Positions 17,827 through 27,854 of a stretch of DNA of 54,589 nt are shown here, in pieces (within the stretch, counting starts at the first letter, position 1; each line of letters starts with the position of its first letter). The stretch is taken from the NCBI GenBank assembly GCA_018679315.1, contig JAHHLF010000141.1, forward strand, positions 1 to 54,589. Reading direction: 5' to 3'. This DNA comes from Bacteroidia bacterium (GTDB lineage: Bacteria; Bacteroidota; Bacteroidia; Flavobacteriales; Flavobacteriaceae). Below the pieces are notes generated by a model. That model was not told the origin of the DNA. It searched no databases and saw only the letters and a list, made by a program, of their open reading frames with translations. The translations under genes were made by a program, and so were the position numbers.

Positions 17827-18708
17827 ATGAAAGCATATATATTTCCCGGGCAGGGAGCTCAATTTTCGGGGATGGGCCTTGATCTTTATGAGGGCTACGA
17901 ATTAGCTCAGCAGCGATTTGAAGAAGCCAATGAAATTTTGGGCTTTTCAATAACCGATGTTATGTTCGAAGGAAACCCTGAAGATCTCAAGCAGACTAAA
18001 GTTACCCAGCCGGCGATTTTTTTGCACTCTGTAATAATGTCTGAGGTAATGGGCGATTCGTTCAAACCTGCAATGGTAGCCGGCCACTCCCTGGGAGAAT
18101 TTTCTGCCTTGGTAGCGAACAAGACGCTTGGCTTTGAAGATGGATTGAAATTAGTCTCTAAAAGGGCCATGGCAATGCAGCGGGCATGTGAAGCTCAGGA
18201 AAGCACCATGGCAGCTGTACTAGGTCTGGAGGATGAGGTTGTGGAAAAGATATGCGAAGATACGGCGGGCATTGTCGTCCCTGCAAATTATAATTGTCCG
18301 GGACAACTCGTTATATCGGGAGAACTGGAAGCTGTGAACGCAGCCTGTGAAAAAATGAAGGAAGCAGGCGCAAGAAGAGCCCTTTTGCTGCCTGTTGGGG
18401 GAGCTTTTCACTCTCCCTTGATGGAGCCTGCAGCTGCGGAACTTGCCGAAGCTATTGAAGGTGTTACCTTTGCTTCACCTATATGCCCTGTCTATCAAAA
18501 TGTACCCACTACGGCGATACTTGATCCCGAAGCCATCAAAGCTAACATGATCGCTCAATTGACTGCACCTGTAAAATGGACACAAAGTGTCGAAAATATG
18601 GTCATGGATGGGGCTCGTACATTCATAGAAGTAGGTCCAGGAAAGGTTCTGCAAGGTTTGGTGAGAAAAATAGATAGTTCTGCCGAATTTGATGTTGCAT
18701 TAATCTAA
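17827..18708 (+). CDS. fabD: Malonyl-CoA:ACP transacylase
   Basis: Cytoplasmic enzyme that loads malonate onto acyl carrier protein for type II fatty-acid synthesis. 293 residues. Oxyanion/glycine motif FPGQGAQFSGMG is at the N-terminus, nucleophile Ser88 is in AGHSLGEFSA, catalytic His195 is in GGAFHSPLM, and the C-terminal block is VGPGKVLQGLVRKI. Length and start are normal. Monocistronic in appearance, with its own promoter-like element and 170 bases of non-coding sequence after it. Confidence 0.97.
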   Translation: MKAYIFPGQGAQFSGMGLDLYEGYELAQQRFEEANEILGFSITDVMFEGNPEDLKQTKVTQPAIFLHSVIMSEVMGDSFKPAMVAGHSLGEFSALVANKTLGFEDGLKLVSKRAMAMQRACEAQESTMAAVLGLEDEVVEKICEDTAGIVVPANYNCPGQLVISGELEAVNAACEKMKEAGARRALLLPVGGAFHSPLMEPAAAELAEAIEGVTFASPICPVYQNVPTTAILDPEAIKANMIAQLTAPVKWTQSVENMVMDGARTFIEVGPGKVLQGLVRKIDSSAEFDVALI

Positions 18709-18838
18709 TAATCAGTCTTTTATGGGTAGAATGCGCATTTTATCTGAATTATTGAGTTTTACACCATTTTATTAGCTTATGGAACTGTTTTTTCTTATCA
18801 TTGATGTCCTGATACCATCGGCTACCAACCTAGAATAC

Positions 18839-18873
18839 ACATGAAAAAATTCAACACAAAATGAATTTCATGT
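18839..18873 (+). promoter_or_regulatory. Leader hairpin just before the adhesin start
   Basis: The inverted repeat ACATGAAAAAATTCA / TGAATTTCATGT (with a small bulge) ends 5 bases before the ATG at 18879 and encloses a seven-codon open frame starting at 18841. It could fold over the ribosome entry region of the adhesin mRNA. Structure seen; function inferred. Confidence 0.35.
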
Positions 18874-18878
18874 AGCCT

Positions 18879-21800
18879 ATGAGCTTAAAGCACCAAACAT
18901 ACCTAGCTGGAAAATACTCCCGAGTCGTTAGAAAAGCATTGTTCATATTGATCCTGCTTACTTTGTCGGTCGAAACTACCGCACAAGTAACCGTGCAGTT
19001 TACTTCGGCTACATATTCTGATCCTGAAAATGTGGGCGGTAATGTCCCCTCCTTATCCGTAATAGGTACTGTGCCTCTTGGATTCACCGCTACCTTTGAA
19101 GTTACTGATCTTCTCTCAGGAACTGGAACAAGTGGTACGGATTATATATACTCCGTTCCTGTACAAACGATTAGTCTACCTACCGGAACTTATTTCCCTG
19201 GATTCCAGATTCCATTGACCGCACAGACTGATTTTGCCATAAATGGAGATCTTACAGTTGAATCGGACGAAACGATTGATTTCGACCTTTCTACAACAAG
19301 TCCGCTTGTTTCTTTTGGACCTAATACTGCTGCCACGTATTTCATTCTGAATGATGATTCGGCTACTCTTACCATAACCAATCAGACTGTTGCCGAGGAT
19401 GTGGCTGCAGGGCAGATGGTCTTTACAGTCACTCTGGATAATGCCGTCGACGGCGGCACCGACGTGGATTATACATTTATCGACGGTAGTGCAACTAATG
19501 GCGATGATTATACAGGTACGCCGGACACATTGAGTTTTAACGGGACAATAGGTGAGACGGAAACCATTGTAGTACCGATCAATAATGATGCTATTGTTGA
19601 AGTCGATGAAACCTTTACTGTTGCATTAGGAATACCGACAAATAGTGCGGTTAGTGTAATTGGATCACCGGCAACGGGAACGATCACGAATGATGACAGT
19701 GCAACACTGACCATTGCCAATCAGACGGTGGCGGAAGATCTTGCAGCCGGGCAGATGGTCTTTACGGTTACGCTGAACAACGAAGTTGAAGGAGGTACCG
19801 ATGTCAATTATACATTTATCGACGGCAGTGCAACTAACGGCGATGATTATTCAGGCACGCCGGACACATTGAGTTTTAATGGGACAATAGGTGAGACGGA
19901 AACCATTCTAGTACCGATCAATAATGATGCTATTGTTGAAGTCGATGAAACCTTTACAGTCGCATTAGGAGCACCGACAGTTAGTGGAGTCAGTGTCATC
20001 GGGTCGCCGGCAACGGGAACGATCACCAATGATGACAGTGCTACATTGACCATTACTGATCAGACGGTTGCCGAGGATGTTGCAGGTGGGCAGATGGTCT
20101 TTACGGTCACGCTGGACAACGCAGTAGAAGGAGGCACCGATGTGAATTATACATTTACCGACGGCAGTGCAACAAACGGCGATGATTATACGGGTACACC
20201 GGACACCTTAAGTTTTGATGGGACGATAGGTGAGACGGAAACCATAATAGTACCGATCACTAATGACGCTTTGGTTGAAGGAGATGAGACCTTTACGGTA
20301 GCACTAGGAGCGCCGACAAATGGTGGGGTTAGTGTAATTGGATCGCCTGCGACGGGCACAATCACGAATGATGACAGCGCTACATTGACCATTACAGATG
20401 AGACAGAACTTGAAGATATTGCCGGTAACACAATGACCTTTACGGTGACTTTAGACAATGATACACCCGGCGGCACCCAGGTCTCATTTTCATTCACAGA
20501 TGGTACAGCGACCTTTGGGGATGATTATACTGGTTCGGCCAGCACACCCCTTGTTTTTGCAGGTAATGCAGGGGAAACAGCGACGATCCCGATCACACTT
20601 GTTGATGATGCTCTTATCGAGATCGATGAGACCTTTTTCGTGCAATTGGGCACGCCGACGAATGGCGTTTTATTGGCTGGTGGTGGCACAGGAACAGGAA
20701 CTATTCTCAATGATGATGATTGTGGTGGCGGAACAACGGCCCCTGAATTAAATACAGATATTCCAGCGACTTTTTGTGATGTAATAACGGAAAGTCTTAA
20801 TAATTTTGTCATAAATGCACCACCCGCGGGGACGTCCCTGATTTGGAGCATCAATCCAGATCCTCTGGAGACCAGCGGGCATTTAACACCAGCACAGGTT
20901 AATGATCCCAACCCGGGTACATATTATGGTTTTTTCTACGATTCTTTGAACAATTGTGCAAGCCCTACCCTGGAAATTACATTATCGGTAAATAATACAC
21001 CTCAGATAACAAGTACTACCTCGGACACACGATGCGGAGAAGGGGAGGTAACCCTGACAGTAGATGGGTTTATACCAGATTCGGCTACATCTCCTAATTA
21101 TGCCTGGTATGCCTCCCAGACCAGCTCAGATGTTATATCGAACCTGGCCGTATTTACACCAACAATTTTAGCCACTACGACCTTTTGGGTAGAAGCAACG
21201 GCCAATGGATGTACTTCGGAACGAGAAGGTGTTACAGCAACGGTAATACCCCCGGTCTCGGCAGGAACACCAATTGACGGTTCTGCTTGTAGTGTCGAGG
21301 CCAATGGACCTACTACGATTGATCTTGATGATCAGTTAACTGGGGCTGATGCTGGCGAGTGGACCCTCACAACCGATCCTTCTGGAAGCCTGACAATAAA
21401 TCCCAACAATAATGTTGTGAATTTTGAAGGAAGACCAGATGGAGTCTATGTATTTACGTTTACAACTACCGGAGCTGTTGCACCCTGCGTTAACGAATCT
21501 GCGGAAGTTTCGATTCTAGTTAATGATTGCGATGTTGATACCGATGGGGACGGCCTTTTTGATGGAGAAGAAGCAACCCTGGGCACAAATCCACTGGAAC
21601 AGGATACTGATGAAGACGGAATTGATGATTTTACAGAAGTTGGCCCGGATATTAACAATCCGCTGGATGAAGATAATGATGGTATTATAAATGCACTAGA
21701 TTCTAATGTCCTGGATTCTGATAATGATGGTGTCAACGACCAACAAGATCCCGGAAATTTGAATCCATGTATTCCTGATAATTTGAATGCTCTATGTGAT

Positions 21801-22931
21801 TCAGATGGCGACGGCATAACAGATGGAGATGAAATAGCCAATGGAACAGATCCATTTGATCCCTGTGATCCTAATTTAACACCCGATTGTAATCCAAATC
21901 CTATTGATCTGCAAATCGTAAAGGTCTCTGATGTACAAGAAGCTGCGATCGGACAACTTTTGGTTTTCACCATCACAGCCACAAATCTATCGGATAGCAG
22001 GATCCTGGAAACTTTGATCTTGGATAATTTACCCGATGGATTCTTATATGATTCTCATGTGGCAGATCTGGGTACGTATGATCCGGATACTGGAGAATGG
22101 GTAATAGACGAAATGCAGGAGTTTGAAGAGGCAACTTTAGATATTTTAGTCGAAGTTCTGGAAGGAACAGACTATACGAATACAGCAAGTTTGAGCAAGT
22201 CTTTTCCGGCAGATGGGAATGCGTCCAACAACTCATCAAGTGTGACTATCTCTTTAGATATACCGGAAGGGGTGGATCTTACTATCGAAAAGACAGCGGT
22301 TAGTTCCAGGCCCTTAGTAGGTGATGAAGTGACATTTACGATCAAGGTAACAAATGAATCCCTGGAAGACACAGTGATTGATATCCGGGTTGAGGATATT
22401 GTTACGCTAGGATCGGATGATGGTTTCGTCTATCTAAGCCACCAGGCTTTAAAAGGAGATTATTCACAAGAAACCGGACTATGGGATATTCCCGCCCTGG
22501 CGAAGGATGAAGAAGCTATTTTGGAGATCGTCGTACAAGTCCCGAATCCGGGAACCTATTCCAATACGGCACGTATCTTATCCTCGTCTCCAACTGACGG
22601 AGATCCATCGAACAATATATCTATTGCCGAAGTTCAGGTTAATGAGAGAACAACGGAGGATTGCGGTTTCTTTTTTAATCAATTCTCGCCGAATGGAGAC
22701 GGTACGAATGACCGCTTGAGGATCAACTGCCTGGAGCTTTATCCAAATAACTCTATAGAGATATTTAATCGCTATGGAAGTCTTGTATTTGAGGCACAAA
22801 ATATGACAGCTGAAAACACCTGGGATGGTACGCGTAATAATAAGGAAGTTCCGGACGGCACATATTTCTATATTCTGGACCTGGGTGATGGATCTGAAAT
22901 ACAAAAAGGCTGGATACAGATAATCAGATGA
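18879..22931 (+). CDS. Large T9SS-secreted Calx-beta/DUF11 adhesin
   Basis: 1350-residue predicted surface protein. Order: signal segment (about 18-36, ending TTAQ); one diverged and four tandem Calx-beta-like domains (about 37-158, then 159-611 in 113-114-residue steps); a Cys-containing Ig/PKD-like region (about 615-885); thrombospondin type-3-like Ca-binding repeats of DTDGDGLFDGEE type (about 886-1005); two DUF11-like domains (about 1008-1125 and 1128-1260); and the gliding-motility C-terminal domain with SPNGDGTNDR, EIFNRYGSLVFEA and VPDGTYFYIL. The last directs secretion by T9SS (type B sorting). It overlaps the PorP/SprF gene by 4 bases, the usual arrangement for SprB/SprF-like pairs. 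Likely binds calcium; the ligand is unknown. Confidence 0.9.
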   Translation: MSLKHQTYLAGKYSRVVRKALFILILLTLSVETTAQVTVQFTSATYSDPENVGGNVPSLSVIGTVPLGFTATFEVTDLLSGTGTSGTDYIYSVPVQTISLPTGTYFPGFQIPLTAQTDFAINGDLTVESDETIDFDLSTTSPLVSFGPNTAATYFILNDDSATLTITNQTVAEDVAAGQMVFTVTLDNAVDGGTDVDYTFIDGSATNGDDYTGTPDTLSFNGTIGETETIVVPINNDAIVEVDETFTVALGIPTNSAVSVIGSPATGTITNDDSATLTIANQTVAEDLAAGQMVFTVTLNNEVEGGTDVNYTFIDGSATNGDDYSGTPDTLSFNGTIGETETILVPINNDAIVEVDETFTVALGAPTVSGVSVIGSPATGTITNDDSATLTITDQTVAEDVAGGQMVFTVTLDNAVEGGTDVNYTFTDGSATNGDDYTGTPDTLSFDGTIGETETIIVPITNDALVEGDETFTVALGAPTNGGVSVIGSPATGTITNDDSATLTITDETELEDIAGNTMTFTVTLDNDTPGGTQVSFSFTDGTATFGDDYTGSASTPLVFAGNAGETATIPITLVDDALIEIDETFFVQLGTPTNGVLLAGGGTGTGTILNDDDCGGGTTAPELNTDIPATFCDVITESLNNFVINAPPAGTSLIWSINPDPLETSGHLTPAQVNDPNPGTYYGFFYDSLNNCASPTLEITLSVNNTPQITSTTSDTRCGEGEVTLTVDGFIPDSATSPNYAWYASQTSSDVISNLAVFTPTILATTTFWVEATANGCTSEREGVTATVIPPVSAGTPIDGSACSVEANGPTTIDLDDQLTGADAGEWTLTTDPSGSLTINPNNNVVNFEGRPDGVYVFTFTTTGAVAPCVNESAEVSILVNDCDVDTDGDGLFDGEEATLGTNPLEQDTDEDGIDDFTEVGPDINNPLDEDNDGIINALDSNVLDSDNDGVNDQQDPGNLNPCIPDNLNALCDSDGDGITDGDEIANGTDPFDPCDPNLTPDCNPNPIDLQIVKVSDVQEAAIGQLLVFTITATNLSDSRILETLILDNLPDGFLYDSHVADLGTYDPDTGEWVIDEMQEFEEATLDILVEVLEGTDYTNTASLSKSFPADGNASNNSSSVTISLDIPEGVDLTIEKTAVSSRPLVGDEVTFTIKVTNESLEDTVIDIRVEDIVTLGSDDGFVYLSHQALKGDYSQETGLWDIPALAKDEEAILEIVVQVPNPGTYSNTARILSSSPTDGDPSNNISIAEVQVNERTTEDCGFFFNQFSPNGDGTNDRLRINCLELYPNNSIEIFNRYGSLVFEAQNMTAENTWDGTRNNKEVPDGTYFYILDLGDGSEIQKGWIQIIR
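19353..20711 (+). repeat. Four tandem Calx-beta coding repeats
   Basis: Units begin at 19353, 19692, 20031 and 20370, each with codons for DDSATLTI. The first three are exactly 339 bp and nearly identical in DNA, for example in the GGTGAGACGGAAACCAT and GCAACGGGAACGATCAC-type stretches. The fourth (342 bp) is diverged. This indicates recent duplication or continuing recombination between units. Confidence 0.9.
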
Positions 22932-23929
22932 GAATACGACCAGTTGACATATGGGATCGCCGGCGAATATACCTGGTTTTTGTAAGTGCCTGTCTGGCAC
23001 TTGTTGTCAGTAATGACCTGTACGGACAACGAGAGCCACAGTATACACAGTATATGTACAACATTGGCAGTTTTAACCCGGCTTATATTGGCTCTGTGTC
23101 CAGAACAGATATTTCCTTATTATACAGAAGTCAATGGATAGATATCCCCGGAGCACCCAGAACACTTAGGTTAGGCTTGAATGCCCCCCTGAAGAACAAA
23201 AAGCACGGAATTGGGTTAAATATAGTAAGCGACGAACTAGGCCCCTCCAGCCAGACATATGTAGATCTTGGCTATTCTTACCAGGTTAATTTATCAGATG
23301 AAACCAAATTAGCCTTTGGACTGGATGTTGGTGGATCATTCCTCAATTTGGATTTTAGCAAAGGGACTTTTGAAAATCCGGGCGAACCTATCCTGGAAAC
23401 AGAGATCGTTAAGAATTTCTATGCTACAATAGGCGCAGGATTATTCATGTATGGAGACAATTGGTATCTGGGTACTTCGGTTCCAAATTTCTTGACAGAT
23501 GATCTTTACAATGCTGAGGTGGCAACCATTGTTGAAGATAAATTACAGTTCAATTTCATTGGTGGCGTGGTCTTTGATCTTAACGAGAATTTAAAGTTTA
23601 AACCTGCAATTTTGGTTAATTTTATTTCAGGAGCACCGGCAACTGTTAATGGTTCTGCCAATTTCATGTTTAGTGATGTGTTTACTGCCGGGGTTTCGTA
23701 TCGAGCTAATAATGCAATAAGTGGCCTGGCTGGATTTAAAATTTCAAATACAGTGTACATAGGGTACGCTTATGATTATGCGACCACTACACTGGCCGAC
23801 TACAGTAGCGGTTCACATGAAGTGATCCTGAAGTTTTATTTAGGTAGTGCGGAACCGGATTCAGGATCGTCCAAATCCAAGTCAAAAAAAGGAAAAGCAA
23901 AACGAATCGATACGCCTAGATTTTTTTAA
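22928..23929 (+). CDS. PorP/SprF-family T9SS outer-membrane protein
   Basis: 333-residue beta-barrel protein with an N-terminal signal segment (about 12-34, ending LYGQ) and the family start QYTQYMYNIGSFNPAYIGS, followed by RSQWIDIPGAPRTL. It starts inside the stop of the 1350-residue adhesin (ATGA overlap), so it is almost certainly that adhesin's dedicated SprF-like partner. The C-terminus is Lys/Ser-rich after the last predicted strand. Confidence 0.93.
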   Translation: MRIRPVDIWDRRRIYLVFVSACLALVVSNDLYGQREPQYTQYMYNIGSFNPAYIGSVSRTDISLLYRSQWIDIPGAPRTLRLGLNAPLKNKKHGIGLNIVSDELGPSSQTYVDLGYSYQVNLSDETKLAFGLDVGGSFLNLDFSKGTFENPGEPILETEIVKNFYATIGAGLFMYGDNWYLGTSVPNFLTDDLYNAEVATIVEDKLQFNFIGGVVFDLNENLKFKPAILVNFISGAPATVNGSANFMFSDVFTAGVSYRANNAISGLAGFKISNTVYIGYAYDYATTTLADYSSGSHEVILKFYLGSAEPDSGSSKSKSKKGKAKRIDTPRFF

Positions 23930-23938
23930 TAGGAGGCA

Positions 23939-25873
23939 ATGAGAATATATAGGATAATTTTAGGGCTAGTTTTATTCAGTAGCACATGCGTATGGGCTCA
24001 ACAACCTGTGTCCAAAGCTGACAAATTATTCTATGAATATTCATTTGAAGAGGCTATTGCTGAATATACCAAGGAAACGGCAAAAGGCCCTCTTAGTTTA
24101 ATACAAATAAGAAATTTGGCCGAGTCCTATGAAAAGACGGGTAACCGGGATGAAGCGCTATTATTATACAAGGACTTATTTCAACGCGACTCATCCTTCC
24201 CGCCATTCTATGTAAACAAAATGTTGAATTTGGATGTCCTAGCATCCAATTCTGAACAGCAGGCGAAGGATTTTCTAACTGCCCATCCGGATATTTTCGC
24301 AGAAGAAGTCAGGGAGAATGCTCTCTTCAACTATGATATTCGATTAGATGAGGAAGATCCGGACACTCAATTCAGAATATTTGAAATTCCTGCAAACTCC
24401 GCGCAGCTAGATTTTGCGCCAACATTTTTTGGGGATAATGTGCTCTTCACGAGTAGTCGGAGCCAGGATTCTAAAGACACCTATTTTCCGACAGGAGAGT
24501 CGTACCTGGATATTTTTTTGGCTAAAGTACAGGCTGATGGGTCCATCACCAATGCGGCACCTTATCATGTTATCGAAGAATCAAGATTCCATCAGGCAAC
24601 TCCATATTACTCCTCTAGCCTCAATAAGCTGTTCTATATACGTTCGAATGAAAAAAATGGGCGTTTGTCTTTTGATGATAATGGAAAGAATGCATTGGCA
24701 TTGGGGGTTTCAGATTTTCAGAATAAGTTTACTTTCCTGATGCGCGACCTGAGTACATCCTTCTATTACCCATTTTTTGATGAGTCTACCCAAAAATTGT
24801 TCTTTGCAGCAGAATTTGATGATAGCTATGGCGGAACAGATATTTATTTTGTGTATACCAATAACGGACAAATTATGTCTGCTCCTGTCAACTTAGGACC
24901 TAAGGTCAATTCCCCGGCCAATGAAATATCACCTTTTATCTTTGAAAACAGTTTGTATTTCGCATCTGATGTGTTTTACGGATTTGGGGGGATGGATATA
25001 TATAAGTCGGACATGGGTGACGACAATTTTTACAGCACACCCATAAATATGGGTCCTAGTATAAATTCTCCCAAAGATGAGTTCGCGTTTATTATTAGAC
25101 CTGAAGGAGAGGGTTTGATCGGATACTTTTCTTCTAACAGGGATGGGGGGCTTGGAAAAGATGATCTCTATGGATTTCGGTTGAAAAAGAAACCTGGACC
25201 CAAGACACTGATCTTTAAAGGGCAGGTAGTGAAGGCCAATACAGAATTTGGAATTTCAGATGTTACCCTTACGGTTAAAGATGAGACCGGAAAAGTAATA
25301 AAAGAGATCACAACAAACGCTCAGGGTGATTATCAGATAGAAATTCCCTGGAAAGAAGGTATTTCTGTGAGTTGCACAAAGCCCAAGTATTCGCTTTTTA
25401 GCCGACGATTTGGCGAAGAGGGACTTAAGGCCATAAAAGATAACAATGTCAATATTGAATTGGTCTACCTGGATGATATTGTCATGGATCGTGAAGATCG
25501 TAAGGTATTACGCTTAAAAAAATTCTGGTTTGATAAAGGGCAGAGTCGAATCACTCCGGACATTGAAATGGAATTAAATAAGGTTGTTGCAGCCGTATCT
25601 CAATTTCCGAACCTGCAACTGCGTATTGAAGCACATACAGATAGCAGGGGTAGTAATGCTGCTAATTCCAGACTTTCCCAGCAGCGCGCCGATGCAATTA
25701 AAAGTTATTTACGGGCCAAAGGAGTGCCGGAAAGTACTATCCTCAATAGTACCGGTTATGGGGAAGAACGCATTCTCAATAATTGCACGAACGGAGTTTA
25801 TTGCCTGGACATTCTGCATAGAAAGAATGAACGTCACCTGATCGTTATAGAGAACTACGATGTCTTGTTCTAG
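23939..25873 (+). CDS. OmpA-family protein with TPR and PD40 repeats (PorE-like)
   Basis: 644 residues. Signal peptide (1-20, ending CVWAQ); TPR-like helices (about 25-110); WD40-like PD40 beta-propeller repeats (about 145-410, with SSRSQDS and FSSNRDGGLGKDDLYGF); a carboxypeptidase-regulatory-like beta-sandwich (about 425-500); and a C-terminal OmpA peptidoglycan-binding domain (about 530-640, with IEAHTDSRGS and RADAIKSYLRAKG). This architecture is typical of T9SS-associated periplasmic or outer-membrane anchors. It starts 9 bases after the PorP/SprF gene, so adhesin, SprF-like and OmpA-like genes form one operon. Its end overlaps the convergent Nramp gene by 4 bases. Confidence 0.92.
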   Translation: MRIYRIILGLVLFSSTCVWAQQPVSKADKLFYEYSFEEAIAEYTKETAKGPLSLIQIRNLAESYEKTGNRDEALLLYKDLFQRDSSFPPFYVNKMLNLDVLASNSEQQAKDFLTAHPDIFAEEVRENALFNYDIRLDEEDPDTQFRIFEIPANSAQLDFAPTFFGDNVLFTSSRSQDSKDTYFPTGESYLDIFLAKVQADGSITNAAPYHVIEESRFHQATPYYSSSLNKLFYIRSNEKNGRLSFDDNGKNALALGVSDFQNKFTFLMRDLSTSFYYPFFDESTQKLFFAAEFDDSYGGTDIYFVYTNNGQIMSAPVNLGPKVNSPANEISPFIFENSLYFASDVFYGFGGMDIYKSDMGDDNFYSTPINMGPSINSPKDEFAFIIRPEGEGLIGYFSSNRDGGLGKDDLYGFRLKKKPGPKTLIFKGQVVKANTEFGISDVTLTVKDETGKVIKEITTNAQGDYQIEIPWKEGISVSCTKPKYSLFSRRFGEEGLKAIKDNNVNIELVYLDDIVMDREDRKVLRLKKFWFDKGQSRITPDIEMELNKVVAAVSQFPNLQLRIEAHTDSRGSNAANSRLSQQRADAIKSYLRAKGVPESTILNSTGYGEERILNNCTNGVYCLDILHRKNERHLIVIENYDVLF

Positions 25874-27123
25874 TTGAAAAACAACCAGCAGTAATAAATA
25901 GCAAAACCCCCGAGAAAGAGCATGCCAATATAGGTTAGCCATTGTAAGCCTTTGCCAGGTCTGTATTGGCTCGGAAGATCGTGGCTCATCACATTTTTGA
26001 GATTCATATAGCCAACTACAGGAGCCAGTACAAAAGAAACAAAGGTCGCCAGAGCTACCAATTGACCCATATTTGCGCTAAAAACAGTAACGACGATATA
26101 ATTGACGAAAGCCAAAAATAGGATCCCGATTACATAATACTTTTTCCCACTAAAATCCTGTTCTTCAGGGGTAATGTGTTTTAGGATGTCTAAACTGACA
26201 CGTGCTATGGCATCATGTGCAGTCATACAGGTACTGAACATAGTAGCAAAGGCAGAAACGGCAATAAAGATATAGGCCCAACTCCCTATGTGAGTAGTGA
26301 ATAATTGAACTACCTGATCTGCAAATAGGGTAGAATTAGAACTGAGCTCGGTGTTTGTGCCATAAAGCGTAAACCATCCTATGACCAGAAAGAACACGGC
26401 TAAAAGCGCAGTCATAATGTATCCTGAATTGAATTCTTGCAGGGCTTCTTTCAGACTGGGTCTGGCCCCAAGTAGTTTGTATTTCTCCAGGCTCCACAAA
26501 CTTATCCAGCTCGAGGCTTCCACCGCTGTTGGCATCCAGCCAATAAGACTAATTAGAAATAAGATCCCAACCTCGTTAAAAATAGCCGGTGGTTCAAAAT
26601 TTACCACGGCATCTACCGGACCTTTTTGTATCACTAATAGGGTAGTTACCAAAAGAGCTACAAATAAAATGGTGATCACAAATTTCAGGGAAGTCTCCAA
26701 AAACTTATACCTGCCAAGGATTAAAATGGTACTTATAAAGACAAATAATCCTAAAGCTGTATACCCCACAGATAAATTTGGAATGTCAAATAAGTTGATG
26801 AATAATCCTGCCGTAACTACATATAAAGCTGCAAGGATGGTAAATGTAGTGATAATGGTGATCAGGGTATAGATCCACAAATATCCCTTGCCGCGAAACT
26901 TATAGCCTTCGATCAACGACCTGTTGGTGACATTGGTATATCGAATTCCAAATTCGAAAAATGGATATTTAAAGATATTCGCCAGGATAATAGGGATGAT
27001 CATGATCCAGCCATACTGTGCTCCGGCTTTGGTTGATAAAACAAGATGAGAGGTGCCAATGGCCATACTGGCAAATAGGAGTCCGGGGCCAAGATTCTTT
27101 AGTAAGGTTTTCAGGCTAGACAT
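25870..27123 (-). CDS. Nramp-superfamily transporter, non-canonical metal site
   Basis: Inner-membrane protein of 417 residues with about 11 hydrophobic helices. Nramp signatures are recognisable in NLGPGLLFASMAIGTSHLV and the AGAQYGW block. The canonical metal-binding DPGN motif of helix 1 is replaced by GTSH, and the helix 6 MPH motif reads MPTAVEASSW. Canonical Mn/Fe chemistry is therefore doubtful; Nramp-related transporters lacking DPGN can carry other cargo. Its ATG overlaps the stop of the upstream SanA-like gene (TAATG), so they are translationally coupled. Confidence 0.82.
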   Translation of the reverse strand: MSSLKTLLKNLGPGLLFASMAIGTSHLVLSTKAGAQYGWIMIIPIILANIFKYPFFEFGIRYTNVTNRSLIEGYKFRGKGYLWIYTLITIITTFTILAALYVVTAGLFINLFDIPNLSVGYTALGLFVFISTILILGRYKFLETSLKFVITILFVALLVTTLLVIQKGPVDAVVNFEPPAIFNEVGILFLISLIGWMPTAVEASSWISLWSLEKYKLLGARPSLKEALQEFNSGYIMTALLAVFFLVIGWFTLYGTNTELSSNSTLFADQVVQLFTTHIGSWAYIFIAVSAFATMFSTCMTAHDAIARVSLDILKHITPEEQDFSGKKYYVIGILFLAFVNYIVVTVFSANMGQLVALATFVSFVLAPVVGYMNLKNVMSHDLPSQYRPGKGLQWLTYIGMLFLGGFAIYYCWLFFN

Positions 27124-27758
27124 TATTCAATGATCACTTTATTACCCAGGAACTTGGGTTGTGTCTTCATCAAGATATCAACAAAAACTTTTACTCTGGC
27201 AAAATATTCCCGTAAATGCACTTTTAACCCCTTATTTCCCTGAACATCCTTGGCATTAAATCCTATCGCATATAAGCCGTGTTTTTGTGCCAGGTAGATA
27301 GCGCGTTCATTGTGAAATTCCTGGGAGATCACCGTGGCATTCGTCAGCCCAAAAACTTCCTTGGCCCTCACCATGGAATCCAAGGTCCGAAAACCGGCAA
27401 GATCAAGGAATATTTTCTCTTCGGGAATACCTCCTGCTATAAGATCCTTCTTCATTCTGTCCGGCTCGTTATAGTATATGGTACCATTATCCCCGCTGAC
27501 CAGTACGAATTTGATCTTTCCCGCATTATAGAGATTGATCGTCGCCTTGATCCGGTTGGTGTAGAATGGATTCAAACCACCTTCCATGAGGTGGCGGGCA
27601 GTGCCAAGAACAATCCCTACGTGATTATCGGGTAGATTATTAATATCATGATAGGTTTGTCCCCGTGAAGCCTGTTCGATGATCAGATTGCAAACGATCA
27701 AGACCAGGAAAGGAAGAATAGCAAGGGTGAAAAGAATGTTGCGTATTCTTTTTCTCAT
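27123..27758 (-). CDS. SanA/YdcF-type DUF218 membrane protein
   Basis: 211 residues from the ATG at 27758, which puts the single transmembrane helix (about 5-27) right after the basic MRKRIR start; the frame is open 28 codons upstream without a signal-like sequence. The DUF218 domain follows, with IVLGTAR, YTNRIKATINLYNAGKI, VLVSGDNG, DLAGFRTLDSMVRAKEVFG and ISQEFHNERAIYLA. SanA-type proteins affect envelope barrier function, but the reaction is unknown. First gene of a two-gene unit with the Nramp-like gene. Confidence 0.88.
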   Translation of the reverse strand: MRKRIRNILFTLAILPFLVLIVCNLIIEQASRGQTYHDINNLPDNHVGIVLGTARHLMEGGLNPFYTNRIKATINLYNAGKIKFVLVSGDNGTIYYNEPDRMKKDLIAGGIPEEKIFLDLAGFRTLDSMVRAKEVFGLTNATVISQEFHNERAIYLAQKHGLYAIGFNAKDVQGNKGLKVHLREYFARVKVFVDILMKTQPKFLGNKVIIE

Positions 27759-27854
27759 TGGTTTGTTTAAAATAAAGGTAAGGAATGTTGCTTTATGAAT
27801 GGGGGCGATACTACTAAAATGCCTTAACTCATAAATGTCCATGGCTTGAACTAG

